Source: Patescibacteria group bacterium
Lineage (GTDB): Bacteria > Patescibacteriota > Doudnabacteria > UBA920
Reading direction: 5' to 3'
NCBI GenBank assembly: GCA_013387205.1
Contig: WARV01000011.1
Span: 1 to 56,570 of the forward strand
Length of the DNA: 56,570 nt
Under the pieces are notes generated by a model. That model did no database searches. It was not told the origin of the DNA and saw only the letters and a list, made by a program, of their open reading frames with translations. Both the position numbers and the translations under genes were made by a program. This document shows, in pieces, positions 6,931 through 15,932 of the stretch; position 1 is the stretch's first letter; every line of letters starts with the position of its first letter.

Positions 6931-7178
6931 CATCTATAACAATTAAGGCAACTCAACTCGTTGTCTTTTTTGTTTTACTAAATATACTAACATTTTTGGA
7001 TACTCTAAGGGGTATTACTTCCCACTAAATAGGTATAGATTTACAGGTTTCTTTGAATGCCATAAGCTTCTCCAGTATATCCAGAATGGGTTAAGCACAA
7101 CGCTACCACAAAAGAACCAACCATCGGTTGGTTCTTTTGTGGCTGCAAAGATGTCTTTATACAAGAAATTTTTGAAAT
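6931..7178. other. non-coding stretch with one hairpin
   Basis: No gene is visible. AAAGAACCAACCATCGGTTGGTTCTTTTG (7110-7139, quoted as its two arms AAAGAACCAACC and GGTTGGTTCTTT) is a symmetrical terminator-like hairpin that could serve either strand. Confidence 0.5.
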
Positions 7179-7212
7179 AAAAAAACAGGGGAAGAAGGTA
7201 ATTCTTCCCCTG
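7179..7212 (-). terminator. terminator of the secreted-protein gene
   Basis: The stem CAGGGGAAGAA/TTCTTCCCCTG is followed by seven T on the minus strand. Confidence 0.85.
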
Positions 7213-7238
7213 CCGCGCACTTGGCACTGGGTGCAAAA

Positions 7239-7946
7239 TCACTGCACCCGAAAATCCCAGACAAGGCCCTGGAGCTCCTTGGTGACGGAGTCTGCCAGCG
7301 CCACGACGTATTCGCCGTTTTCAAGCAGAGACGTCGGCGTCAAGGATAAATCTCCATTATCCCTTTTTTCGAGCTTGCTGGAGATTTCTTTTTGTTCAAT
7401 CCCCAAAACTTGGGTTTGCATCGGATTGATAGCGCTCTTGGTCAGCTCAGTTAAGACGTGGGCCGCACGGATGATCCGCGCCTGATCCTTCGCCGATGGG
7501 CTGACCTTCAGCAGTATCGGAGTTGAATTTACTCCGTACGTCCGCATGGTTTCTGCCGAAACGACCAGGACAAGTTCGGACCCAGACACTGTTACCGAAG
7601 CGGTTAGTCCTTGCACAAATGAGAGATTGTAACTCTCAGTCTTGGTCTGCTTCTTATATAGCAGGCCTTTGGCTTTTCCGAAGCCAATCACCGCCGCTGT
7701 CCCGGCAATTGGAACGTGCGTTGCGACGCCGGCCAAAGCTGTGGAACCGACCCGGTTTGCCACCTCCTCTTTCGCCTCGTCTTTCAAAAATTCGGTCTTG
7801 TATCCGGCATGAGCCGGCAATGTTGTAGACGCAGAAGGGTGCGCCACCAACGAAACATTTTGGCCTTTGCTAGAGGCCGTTACCGTGATTGCCTGTGCCA
7901 GCATTGTGCTGACAATAAGAAAAAAAAGCGATGCAATACGAACCAT
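7239..7946 (-). CDS. secreted hypothetical protein
   Basis: This 235-aa protein has a clear signal peptide (MVRIASLFFLIVSTMLAQAI, likely cleavage near residue 20). The mature part starts with a Ser/Thr-rich stretch, then a Gly/Ala-rich helical segment (GSTALAGVATHVPIAGTAAV, possible membrane-active or glycine-zipper-like region at about 68-90), then a beta-rich C-terminal half ending LVWDFRVQ. The start has AAGGAGGG upstream and a good terminator follows, so it is a single-gene unit. I do not recognise the family. The location is outside the membrane or on the surface. Confidence 0.75.
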   Translation of the reverse strand: MVRIASLFFLIVSTMLAQAITVTASSKGQNVSLVAHPSASTTLPAHAGYKTEFLKDEAKEEVANRVGSTALAGVATHVPIAGTAAVIGFGKAKGLLYKKQTKTESYNLSFVQGLTASVTVSGSELVLVVSAETMRTYGVNSTPILLKVSPSAKDQARIIRAAHVLTELTKSAINPMQTQVLGIEQKEISSKLEKRDNGDLSLTPTSLLENGEYVVALADSVTKELQGLVWDFRVQ

Positions 7947-8216
7947 ATTTGGCCCTCCTTATGGCCCTGTGTTCACCAAAGTAGTGGAAACACATTGCAA
8001 AATCTTCAAAAAAATTAAAAAATCTGCAACGAATTTCCTTGGTACCATTTTCAATATTGTAGCATTTATGTTATATTTTGTCAAGTTTAATTCTTAAACC
8101 AGGCTGAAATAAGCCATATTTATTTCTAAAAAATGGCACTAAATAATTATATTATTATAATAAATGATAGTTCAATTAAAGTCATTAAAACTCCTAGATT
8201 TTCCTAAGGGCTATCA

Positions 8217-8252
8217 ACAAAAACCCCCAAACACTGTTCGGAGGTTTTTGTA
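8217..8252 (-). terminator. terminator of the DUF1059 gene
   Basis: The stem ACAAAAACCTCC pairs with GGGGGTTTTTGT on the minus strand, starting about 20 bases after the stop. Confidence 0.7.
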
Positions 8253-8270
8253 ATACAGATAATTCCAGTT

Positions 8271-8486
8271 TTACATTTCCGGGGCGGCGTCAAATTTGGG
8301 CTGGAAGTCCGCCATCCATTGGGCGTTTTGTTCCGGGGTCATATTCTTCATTTGTTCGGCAATGTCGGGATGAGATTGCATGACATGCTCGCCTCCGTTC
8401 TTGGCCATTTCCTCGGCCGTTTCGCCGGTGACAACGAAGTTGCATTCAGCCGGCCCGCCCATTTGGGCACAAGTCATTTGTTTCAT
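8271..8486 (-). CDS. DUF1059 family small protein
   Basis: This 71-aa protein begins MKQMTCAQMGGPAECNFVVT and continues with GETAEEMAKNGGEHVMQSHP. The family has this arrangement: two Cys in the first 15 residues, a GxTxEE helix and an HxxxxHP segment. Its molecular role is not known; the Cys/His set suggests metal binding. The frame opens farther upstream, but ATG 8486 has AAAGGAGAT in front and matches the family start. The upstream -10-like TATAAT (plus coordinates 8540-8545) overlaps the repeat hairpin at 8509-8537. Confidence 0.8.
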   Translation of the reverse strand: MKQMTCAQMGGPAECNFVVTGETAEEMAKNGGEHVMQSHPDIAEQMKNMTPEQNAQWMADFQPKFDAAPEM

Positions 8487-8508
8487 ATTATCTCCTTTCT
8501 TTAATTGA

Positions 8509-8537
8509 GCTGGTCTCAAATGAGTTTTGAGACCAGC
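8509..8537. repeat. short GGTCTC hairpin, collapsed copy of a repeat family
   Basis: GCTGGTCTCAAA and TTTGAGACCAGC form the arms. On the minus strand the text GGTCTCAAAACT-CATTT matches the end of the larger elements at 15933 and 22447. Confidence 0.6.
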
Positions 8538-8737
8538 GTATTATATGTTTTGACGCAAAAATTTTCCGCGACTTATAAAATAATTATACCATTAAATGGA
8601 CATATATCAACATTATTTAAACGCCTGTTGGATAAGGCTGAGTATTTCGCAAGGCCGGGGGATAACAACCTATAAATAATATGCAGAAGTTAAAACAATA
8701 TTGATTAATAATTAACCCAGCATTTAATTCCTATTTT

Positions 8738-8755
8738 ATGGAGATGTGATATAAT
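8738..8755 (+). promoter_or_regulatory. extended -10 promoter upstream of structured RNA copy A
   Basis: TGTGATATAAT (-10 at 8750-8755) precedes the RNA by about 16 bases. The same box with flanking bases recurs before the paralogue at 11224-11229 and before RNA copy B at 17590-17595. Confidence 0.65.
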
Positions 8756-8761
8756 TAAATT

Positions 8762-8920
8762 ATAATTTAAGTGCCTAAACCCGAAGCTTCTTGGCTCGGG
8801 CATGGCATAAAAACCATTTGCACATAGAGACGGTCATCCGTCTTGTCTGACTGTGCAAATGGTTGTCGCTCGAAAGGGTGGCAGGTCCGCAAGGGCCAGG
8901 GCAAGCGGGTGGCCCTTTTT
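8762..8920 (+). ncRNA. structured RNA, copy A (unrecognised family), leader of the 659-aa surface protein
   Basis: Three stems can be drawn. P1: TGCC-TAAA-CCCG ... CGGG-CAT-GGCA, an inner helix closed by an outer GCC/GGC pair with a conserved TAAA/CAT internal loop. P2: ACCATTTGCACA ... TGTGCAAATGGT, capped by GACGG-TCAT-CCGTC. P3: GTCGCTC-GAAA-GGGTGGC with a GAAA tetraloop. A terminator-like GGGCC...GGCCC-TTTTT follows (8892-8920). Copies B and C keep the loops and change both sides of each stem. The coding gene starts 68 bases after the T run. It is either a riboswitch-like leader ending in a terminator or a small RNA. I do not recognise it as a named family. Confidence 0.85.
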
Positions 8921-8988
8921 GTATGCCACAAAAACTTGCCTGCCATAAACTGGCGTTAACGAAATAAAATTAATTTAAGAAATATAAT

Positions 8989-10968
8989 ATGCTAAGAAAC
9001 AAAAAATATTTTCTCTCTTTGTTTATAGCTGTTGTTTTAATAGCAACCAGCATTAGTACAGCTTACGCCTTGCCTTATGCTCCAGGAGAAACTTTGGATC
9101 CAACGTGTCATCCCGGCGATGCCAACTGTAATGTTATTATTCCATCCTTTACCGTTGGTGGTGATTTGTCCGGTACCAGTAAAGCCCAAACCGTTATTGG
9201 TCTGCAAGGTAATCCGGTCTCTTCTTCTACCCCTGCCTCCAACCAGGTCTTAGCCTGGAATGGTTCAGCCTGGGCTCCGGCTAACCCAGCTAGCGGCAGC
9301 CAGTGGAGTAACGTTTCAGGAGGAATTTCTTATAACTCTGGTAACGTGACGATCGACACTACGGTACTTCCGCATGGCGTTCCGGTGTCGGTTAAAGCCT
9401 CTCGGTTTGGCGCGGCGGGAGACGCACGGCAGGTCACAGACGGCGCGATTAACGTCGGCACGAACAATAAGCTACTCACCTCCGCAACGGCGGCGTTCGC
9501 GGCATCGGACATAGGCAAGACTATCGTGATTACCGGAGCGGGTGCGGCTGGTGCGAATCTGTCCACTACCATAACCTCTGTCATCAGTTCAACCAGTGTG
9601 ATGTTGACCGTCGCCGCGTCTATGACCGTGAGCGGCGCAACCGTGGTACTCGGCACTGATGACACCGCAGCCATTAATTCAGCCATCTCGTACTTGCAAA
9701 CCGTAAATCGCGGGTCGTTGTATTTCCCTTCCGGCCAATACCTCATCACAGGAGAGGGCTTAAATTTGGACCGTATACAATCGCAGGGTGTTCAGTTATC
9801 GGGAGACGGCCCTGGTCGTTCTGTTATATACGTCACCGGCAGCATCGGCCTTAATTTCCTGGGGACAAATGAGATGGCTGTGCGTGATCTTGGGATCGGG
9901 GGAGTCAATGCCGGGGTAGGTGTTCTGCTTGGCCGTTATACTGACGATCACACTAACGGGCAGGGCCGCTTTGAGAATGTGCATGTCAACGGTACGTTCA
10001 GGACAGCCGCTGTCTATAACATCTCCGCTGAAAGCGTGATCTGGTCGAATGTGTGGATTCAGAACTGGGCACCGGCCAGAGGCTTTTACACTAGCTCGAC
10101 GAACGACCTCAACGTTACACTTTCGCGGGGCACGATCGACACGGTTACTGATGTGCAGAACACGTTTATCGGGTCACACATCCAGACTTGTGCGATGGAT
10201 GCTGCCAGCACGGCAGTGGAGGTTCACGGGAACGTCTCCGTATTTGGCATGTTTAATAGCTATATCGGGACGAACGGAAAAGGCTTCTACCGGAGTGCAT
10301 CCGATACGAACGAGTATTCCGGAACTGTCAATATCATCGGCGGAGGAATTGAGAATTGTGTGGCGAACGGCGTTTCGACGGTGTATTGGCCAGTCTATTT
10401 CGATGGGGATAAATTCGATCACGTCACGATCCAAGGGTTGTCCATTTACCAGACCAGTATCAGCTCGCCGCATCCCGGAATCTATCAGGCAGATGGAGGA
10501 GAGATTGACGGCTCATCGTTCCTCAATATTTATACCGAAGGTACCGGAGGGGGTCCGAGTTTCTACAATCTCAGACATTCGACGGTACAGACTCTTTATC
10601 CGCTTGCCATTCGCCATGACGCCTACAACAACAACTTGAGCGCGTATTCGATCACGATTTCCGGAACGGACATTGGGTTCAACATCAAGAAGGCGTTTTC
10701 GCCGGGTTCGATGGCGATATCTGGCGCGGTGAACATCGACACCGTATCTGCGACAACGTTCATCGGCAAGCGCAGCGCGGGGACCCCCAATTACCCAGAC
10801 ATCTACGGAGGTGCAGTGGGAATTTGTCTAGCCAACGCCGCAACCCATGAGACTCAAATCTGCCTACAGCAAGGGAAGCTTATTATGACGGGTATTCCGA
10901 CCTCTTCTGCTGGCTTGACCAGCGGAATGGTGTGGAACAATGGCGGCGTATTGACCGTGGTTCCATAG
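8989..10968 (+). CDS. secreted surface protein with conserved N-terminal module and pectate-lyase-like beta-helix
   Basis: This 659-aa protein has a signal peptide at 1-27 (ends TAYA). Next comes the module shared with the next two genes (about 28-120): PYAPGETLDPTCHPGDANCN, then GGDLSGT..QTVIGLQGNP, ASNQVLAWNGSAWAPANPAS and a QW..ISYNSGNVTI strand. From about 125 on it reads like a right-handed beta-helix of the pectate-lyase-3/tailspike type (FGAAGD at the start, DDTAAINSAISYL, GSLYFPSGQYLI). Such folds bind or cut polysaccharides; no catalytic residues can be assigned by eye. The leader contains structured RNA copy A. The start ATG 8989 has no Shine-Dalgarno, as in the paralogues. Confidence 0.82.
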   Translation: MLRNKKYFLSLFIAVVLIATSISTAYALPYAPGETLDPTCHPGDANCNVIIPSFTVGGDLSGTSKAQTVIGLQGNPVSSSTPASNQVLAWNGSAWAPANPASGSQWSNVSGGISYNSGNVTIDTTVLPHGVPVSVKASRFGAAGDARQVTDGAINVGTNNKLLTSATAAFAASDIGKTIVITGAGAAGANLSTTITSVISSTSVMLTVAASMTVSGATVVLGTDDTAAINSAISYLQTVNRGSLYFPSGQYLITGEGLNLDRIQSQGVQLSGDGPGRSVIYVTGSIGLNFLGTNEMAVRDLGIGGVNAGVGVLLGRYTDDHTNGQGRFENVHVNGTFRTAAVYNISAESVIWSNVWIQNWAPARGFYTSSTNDLNVTLSRGTIDTVTDVQNTFIGSHIQTCAMDAASTAVEVHGNVSVFGMFNSYIGTNGKGFYRSASDTNEYSGTVNIIGGGIENCVANGVSTVYWPVYFDGDKFDHVTIQGLSIYQTSISSPHPGIYQADGGEIDGSSFLNIYTEGTGGGPSFYNLRHSTVQTLYPLAIRHDAYNNNLSAYSITISGTDIGFNIKKAFSPGSMAISGAVNIDTVSATTFIGKRSAGTPNYPDIYGGAVGICLANAATHETQICLQQGKLIMTGIPTSSAGLTSGMVWNNGGVLTVVP

Positions 10969-11217
10969 GTACCGTAGTTATGTTATTACAACACCAACCC
11001 CAAACATAATTCCCAAACCAAAACTATGTTAGTTCGAGGGTTTCCCTCGTTGTAGCAAGAATGTGAGAATGTTAACGTAAAAATTAACGGCTAAAACGCC
11101 CAATTTCTGGGATTTAGCCGTTTATTTTTTGATTATTCCAATCGTTTCTGGTTGTTTTTGAATTTAGCACCTTGGTTGTCTAATTAAAAACTAGCTTGCT
11201 GTTTCTATTCTATGCAG
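10969..11217. other. intergenic: duplicated 3' flank, REP-like hairpin and terminator
   Basis: Bases 10969-11027 resemble the flank after the third paralogue (14674-14727): both read TAACGTAG/TACCGTAG, then TGTTATT.CAACAC.AACCC and end AAAACTATG. There follow a short CGAGGGTTTCCCTCG hairpin (11035-11049) related to the REP hairpins near 16.8 kb, and a terminator-like stem AACGGCTAAA...TTTAGCCGTT with a T run (11089-11135). No gene is present. Confidence 0.6.
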
Positions 11218-11229
11218 GTGTGATATAAT
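11218..11229 (+). promoter_or_regulatory. extended -10 promoter of the SGNH surface-protein gene
   Basis: GGTGTGATATAAT (-10 at 11224-11229) and the bases after it match the promoter of copy A at 8738-8770. The structured RNA that follows there is absent here. Confidence 0.6.
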
Positions 11230-11289
11230 TTAATTACAATTTATGTACCAGTGTTCATGAAATAAAATTAGTTTAATGAATACAATATA

Positions 11290-12996
11290 ATGAGAAACAA
11301 AAAATACCTTCTCTCCTTACTTGCAGCTACCGTTTTGATGGTAATTAGCTTTGGCACAGCTCATGCCTTGCCCTATGCTCCAGGAGAAACTTTAGATCCT
11401 ACCTGTCATCCTGGAGATAGTAACTGCAATGTTATTATTCCATCCTTTACTCCTGGCGGGGATTTGTCTGGCACCAGCACATCTCAAACTGTCATTGGCT
11501 TGCAGGGAAACCCTATCTCTACCACTACTCCCACTTCAAATCAAATCCTTCAATGGAATGGTTCGGCTTGGGCCCCAGCAACTTCCACCAGTAGCCAGTG
11601 GACTACTAGTGGCAATGATATCTCTTACAATTTGGGGAACGTTAATGTCTGCAATACGATATCTAGCACGCCAGGCTACTTATGGTCTAATGCTAACCAG
11701 TGTGTAGAGGGGACAGTTGATAACGGCATTACTCGCGTATTCAAGACGCGCCCTGCCGCTGAGTCTAAACGCATTGTGATTATAGGGTCGTCCACTGCTG
11801 CCGGTACCGGAGCAAGCGATTATGCACATTCTTGGGCAGGGTTATTCACTGCGGCAATGACCGCGAAGGGTTATACAGTTTTTAATGTTTCAATTCCAGG
11901 CGACTGGTCTGGACAGCAGCATGACCGATTTTATAAAGACGTGGCCCCGCTCCTGCCGGATTTTGTGATTGACGCTCAATCCTTGCTTAACGATAATTTT
12001 TTTATTTCTAATGCCAGCGGAGGATACGACACGCACACAGCAGCTGTTCGCGCGTTTATCAAGATGGTCGAGGGTATTGGGGCTATTCCGGTGGTGATTG
12101 GCCAGTATCCAAATAATAATTTTACCGCAGAACATGTTTCTTATATAAAATCGCTCTATCAGGAATGGGAAAAGCTTGGGGTGCAAACCTGGGACTTTTG
12201 GGGTAATACCGCTGATGCGAACGGACACTATATTAATGGATTGACCGTTGATGGTGCTCATCCAACCAATGCAGGCCATCAAGCAATGTTTGATGCTATT
12301 CCACTTACGTATTTCGATGCTGCGTATACCAAGCACTCTAGTGAAACCCCTCTTGGGGCGGGCGTGTGGGTGGTGAACGGATCTGCCTTGCGGCCCATTG
12401 AAGTTGATTTGCCGTCTCCGGCTAGCTCGTGGAGTTACGCGTACTGGGCTCGAAACACTCTGGGAGGCACTAACCTTGCATGGAGCGGTATTACGCAAAA
12501 TCTTGTAAGAGTCAAGAATTCAGGGACCTCACCGAACAATTATTGGGCACTCTCTGATAATGTTGGAGATGCTGTACTTTCAACAGTTAATGGCGCAGAT
12601 AATACGTGGCATCATATTGCCGTAACATATAAAGCTCCAACCAACACGTTAACATTTTATGTGGACGGGGTTTCTATCGGAACTACTACAAGAGATACTT
12701 TAAGTAATCAAAGCCGCTTCGCCTTCGGTGGCAGAGATGATACGGCATTGAATGCTAATGGCGGACAATTAGCGCACATCGCGGTTTACCGAAGCTGTTT
12801 AGAGCCTGACGATATCGTGTCTCTCGCCAGTGGAAATATTGTTCGTAAGAGTTTGGAGGCATATCTGCCGCTTTCAACTGCTCCTGCCCCGGCTGCCTAT
12901 GTATTAAATATGGCTGATACTACCACCCGAGCCAAAGTCAATGGCAGCGTTACATCTGTCATTGTAAAAGCGGGAAGTACAATCTTGGCGCCGTAA
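11290..12996 (+). CDS. secreted surface protein: shared N-terminal module, SGNH hydrolase and LamG-like domain
   Basis: This 568-aa protein has a signal peptide at 1-26 (ends TAHA). The shared module runs to about 120, nearly identical to its neighbours. An SGNH/GDSL hydrolase domain (about 150-340) has VIIGSSTAAGTG (block I Ser) and DGAHPTNAGH (block V Asp-x-x-His), so it is likely an active esterase, for example acting on acetylated polysaccharide. A LamG/concanavalin-like domain follows (about 375-500) with WHHIAVTYKAPTNTLTFYVD. The gene continues the paralogue series and is transcribed in the same direction. The ATG has no Shine-Dalgarno. Confidence 0.85.
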   Translation: MRNKKYLLSLLAATVLMVISFGTAHALPYAPGETLDPTCHPGDSNCNVIIPSFTPGGDLSGTSTSQTVIGLQGNPISTTTPTSNQILQWNGSAWAPATSTSSQWTTSGNDISYNLGNVNVCNTISSTPGYLWSNANQCVEGTVDNGITRVFKTRPAAESKRIVIIGSSTAAGTGASDYAHSWAGLFTAAMTAKGYTVFNVSIPGDWSGQQHDRFYKDVAPLLPDFVIDAQSLLNDNFFISNASGGYDTHTAAVRAFIKMVEGIGAIPVVIGQYPNNNFTAEHVSYIKSLYQEWEKLGVQTWDFWGNTADANGHYINGLTVDGAHPTNAGHQAMFDAIPLTYFDAAYTKHSSETPLGAGVWVVNGSALRPIEVDLPSPASSWSYAYWARNTLGGTNLAWSGITQNLVRVKNSGTSPNNYWALSDNVGDAVLSTVNGADNTWHHIAVTYKAPTNTLTFYVDGVSIGTTTRDTLSNQSRFAFGGRDDTALNANGGQLAHIAVYRSCLEPDDIVSLASGNIVRKSLEAYLPLSTAPAPAAYVLNMADTTTRAKVNGSVTSVIVKAGSTILAP

Positions 12997-13071
12997 TCGT
13001 ATGGTATACTGTGTTATTTACCTAATGATCGAAATAACATGAAAGCAAAATAATTTAAACAATATCATATA

Positions 13072-14673
13072 ATGAAAAACAAAAAACACTTTTTCTCCTT
13101 GTTTGTAGCTGTTGTTTTGATGGCAACCAGCGTTAGTACAGCTTACGCCGTGCCTTATGCTCCGGGAGAAACTTTGGATCCTGCCTGTCATCCCGGTGAT
13201 GCTAACTGTAATGTTATTATCCCTTCTTTTACTGCTGGCGGAGATCTTGCAGGGACTAGCACTAATCAAACCGTCATTGGCTTGCAGGGGAACCCTGTCT
13301 CTTCCACTACCCCTGCCTCCAACCAGGTCCTGTCCTGGAACGGCTCGGCCTGGGCTCCGGCTAACCCGGCTAGTGGTAGTCAGTGGGCGACTTCTGGAAA
13401 TGATATTTCCTATAACTCGGGGAATGTAACGGTGGGGACTACGTTACAAGTCGATGGCCAGCTAACCAAGTCGGTGTGGCGGAAGTACGGTCAGGTGTTT
13501 GCATCTGCCGCTGAGCCGAGTGTGCTGTACGAGCAAAATGCACGTCTACTCGCTGTACCGGTCGCAACCAGTGTATTTAAGGCGTGGTACGACTGCACCC
13601 TCGGAACCTGCTACGCCGAAAGTCTGACTGCGCTGCCGGGAAGTTGGACAGTACAATCAACCCCGGCCCTTACTGGGTATCAACGCACGGTGGTGCGTCA
13701 TTACGGTTCACTGTATTACTTTTTCGGGTGTCGCATAGGAGATATGGGACACATCGACGTTTTCACGTCTGCTGATGGCACACGTTTCACACTGGCGCAA
13801 GCAAACATTATCACCACAGGTACTGCCGGCGCGTGGGACAGTCTTCAAATTTCGACTGGCACCGTTGATTACGATGGGACTACGTGGCGGACGCTGTATC
13901 AGGGAAAACCTGCGGGCGGTGTGTGGCAAATGGGGCTTGCCACTGCTACTTCGGCGACGGGACCATGGACGAAGTACGCTAGCAATCCCGTGTTCAAGAC
14001 TTCTGACGGTCCAGGTGGAATGGTCGGCGGTGGAACATCTCATTACAAGGATTTATCCGGCAATATCTGGATTTGGCCGCACTCATCTACGATAGGCGAT
14101 CTGCCCACCGACATTTACCGTTACACCTCAACCGACTGGATCCATTGGACCCGCAACCCGTTGCGGCCTGTGCTACAGCGCAGCGCAATTATTGAGGGCG
14201 CTGGATTATCGCAGGGCCAAGTAGCTGACTCGTCGTTGGTGGAAGCTAACGGCAAAACGTACATGTTCCACTCGACCATTCAAAACCAATCATCAGGTCC
14301 GTTTGGCGTCTCATTGGAGATAGCGCCCATGCCATTGGCACAGCTTGTGACCACTGACGAGGGTAGTCATGCTTACGTGGCTCCTGAGCAGGGTGTATCC
14401 AATTTGGGGATCGTTCCGCAATACGTCATTACGTCTGATGGATCGTTGCAGGATAAGAGTTTCCTAGTGCTTCGTCAGGGTACTTTCAATGTCGATGGGA
14501 ATAGTTTGGTGGTTTTCGGCGGTGCGGCGGTGTCCACTTCTGGGTACACTTGCACAGGCAGTTCCAATGGACCGACCAACGGCTCAATCCGGGTGAGGTA
14601 CGACGGACTAGATCGGTTGACGGTGTTCGGACCGCCCAACGAGGCATACTCGCTCTTGTGTTTCGCACGGTAA
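13072..14673 (+). CDS. secreted surface protein: shared N-terminal module and GH43/GH32-like beta-propeller
   Basis: This 533-aa protein has a signal peptide at 1-27 (ends TAYA), then the shared module to about 120 (VPYAPGETLDPACHPGDANC). The rest (about 130-500) has repeats typical of five-bladed glycosidase propellers: TVVRHYGSLYYFFG, DVFTSADGTRF, GTWRTLYQG-like strand pairs, SATGPWTKYASNPVF and STDWIHWTRNP. GH43/GH32-like sugar hydrolase or binding is likely, but I cannot place the catalytic acids. It is the third member of the module series, and its 3' flank is homologous to that of the first. The start lacks a Shine-Dalgarno. Confidence 0.78.
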   Translation: MKNKKHFFSLFVAVVLMATSVSTAYAVPYAPGETLDPACHPGDANCNVIIPSFTAGGDLAGTSTNQTVIGLQGNPVSSTTPASNQVLSWNGSAWAPANPASGSQWATSGNDISYNSGNVTVGTTLQVDGQLTKSVWRKYGQVFASAAEPSVLYEQNARLLAVPVATSVFKAWYDCTLGTCYAESLTALPGSWTVQSTPALTGYQRTVVRHYGSLYYFFGCRIGDMGHIDVFTSADGTRFTLAQANIITTGTAGAWDSLQISTGTVDYDGTTWRTLYQGKPAGGVWQMGLATATSATGPWTKYASNPVFKTSDGPGGMVGGGTSHYKDLSGNIWIWPHSSTIGDLPTDIYRYTSTDWIHWTRNPLRPVLQRSAIIEGAGLSQGQVADSSLVEANGKTYMFHSTIQNQSSGPFGVSLEIAPMPLAQLVTTDEGSHAYVAPEQGVSNLGIVPQYVITSDGSLQDKSFLVLRQGTFNVDGNSLVVFGGAAVSTSGYTCTGSSNGPTNGSIRVRYDGLDRLTVFGPPNEAYSLLCFAR

Positions 14674-14726
14674 CGTAGTCATGTTATTCCAACACTAACC
14701 CAAAATATAATTCTCAAACTAAAACT

Positions 14727-15917
14727 ATGATAAAATCACTTCGTTTAAAAATATTCATCAGCCTGGCGATTATTGCCCTAACCCCGCTTTCTGCTTTTGC
14801 CTCCACTGGCACTATTGACTCTACTAACAAGTACGCCTGGGGAGAGAAGTTGGGCTGGGTGAATTTTAACCCGACTAATGGTAGTGTCCAGGTTACGGAT
14901 AGCGGGATAACAGGTAACATTTGGAGCGCTAATTACGGCTGGATTAACTTAAGTCCAGCTAATGGCGGGGTGAAGAATGACGGGCATGGTAATCTCTCTG
15001 ACATGGCCTGGGGCAGTAATATTGGCTGGGTTGATTTTAGCGGAGTCAAAATTAACAGCAATGGCGTATTTAGTGGTACGTCTACGACTGATTCTTTAGG
15101 TAGCTTGACCTTTGATTGCGCTAACTGTAAGGTGTCTACTTCCTGGCGGCCCACTGTAGCTAGTTCTGGTGGGGGAGTAGTATACCCATCCATTTACCAG
15201 GTTACAGTTGCTACTACTACGGCCACTTCTGCTTTAATTACCTGGAGGACAGACTACAACACCACAGCTACAGTGGTTTATGGTACTTCCACTGCCTACG
15301 GTTTGTCTAAAGTTGACCAGACCGCTGCTACTACTCATTCTCTACTTATAGACAACCTTACCCCTGCCGCTTCCTACCAGTTCCGGGTCAAAGCTGTTTT
15401 AAACGGTATCACCACCACTTCCAGCAACTATGCCTTTACCACGTTGGCTAATCCTGTTGTTAGCATCACACCAACGGTTACTCCTGTTTCTACCCCGACT
15501 ACAACAGAAAATCAGCAGGCTAACAACAATTTGTCTTATCCCTCCGGTACTTTAGTTTCAGATAGAGGTGCGATTTATTTGATTATTGGCCAAACCAAAC
15601 TGGGCTTTGCCTCTATGAAAGCCTTTACAGGTTTGGGTTATTCGTTAAAGAACGTGGTTAAAGGCAATGCTTCTGCTTACAGTTTGTCCAAAACCATACT
15701 AAAATCTGCCACCCAGGCACATCCGGACGGCTCCTGGATTATTTCCGGCAAGGTGGTATTTTACGTTTCTGCTTCCGGATATATTCCCGTGCCTTCCTGG
15801 GACATATTTCTCTCTAACGGCGGCAAGGCCCAATACATTGTCAAAGCCAACCGCGCTGACCTTAAAGACAAACGGCCGATTGCTTCTCCAATGACTGCTA
15901 ATGATAACAGGCTGTAA
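14727..15917 (+). CDS. secreted YAWGE-repeat/fibronectin-III protein with conserved C-terminal module
   Basis: This 396-aa protein has a signal peptide at 1-25 (ends AFAS). Next come three repeats of the type KYAWGEKLGWVNF / SANYGWINLSPANGG / MAWGSNIGWVDFSGV (about 32-115), then a fibronectin type III domain (about 155-240, YQVTVATTTATSALITW to YAFTT), a Thr/Pro-rich linker, and a C-terminal module (about 275-396). The last is shared with the 693-aa protein at 27298: GAIYLI..TKLGFASMKAF.GLGY, HPDGSWI, IPVPSWDIFLSNGG, ending NRL. The C-terminal module is probably for surface attachment. It lies 53 bases after the propeller gene. Confidence 0.82.
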   Translation: MIKSLRLKIFISLAIIALTPLSAFASTGTIDSTNKYAWGEKLGWVNFNPTNGSVQVTDSGITGNIWSANYGWINLSPANGGVKNDGHGNLSDMAWGSNIGWVDFSGVKINSNGVFSGTSTTDSLGSLTFDCANCKVSTSWRPTVASSGGGVVYPSIYQVTVATTTATSALITWRTDYNTTATVVYGTSTAYGLSKVDQTAATTHSLLIDNLTPAASYQFRVKAVLNGITTTSSNYAFTTLANPVVSITPTVTPVSTPTTTENQQANNNLSYPSGTLVSDRGAIYLIIGQTKLGFASMKAFTGLGYSLKNVVKGNASAYSLSKTILKSATQAHPDGSWIISGKVVFYVSASGYIPVPSWDIFLSNGGKAQYIVKANRADLKDKRPIASPMTANDNRL

Positions 15918-15932
15918 TAGTAAATAATAAAG

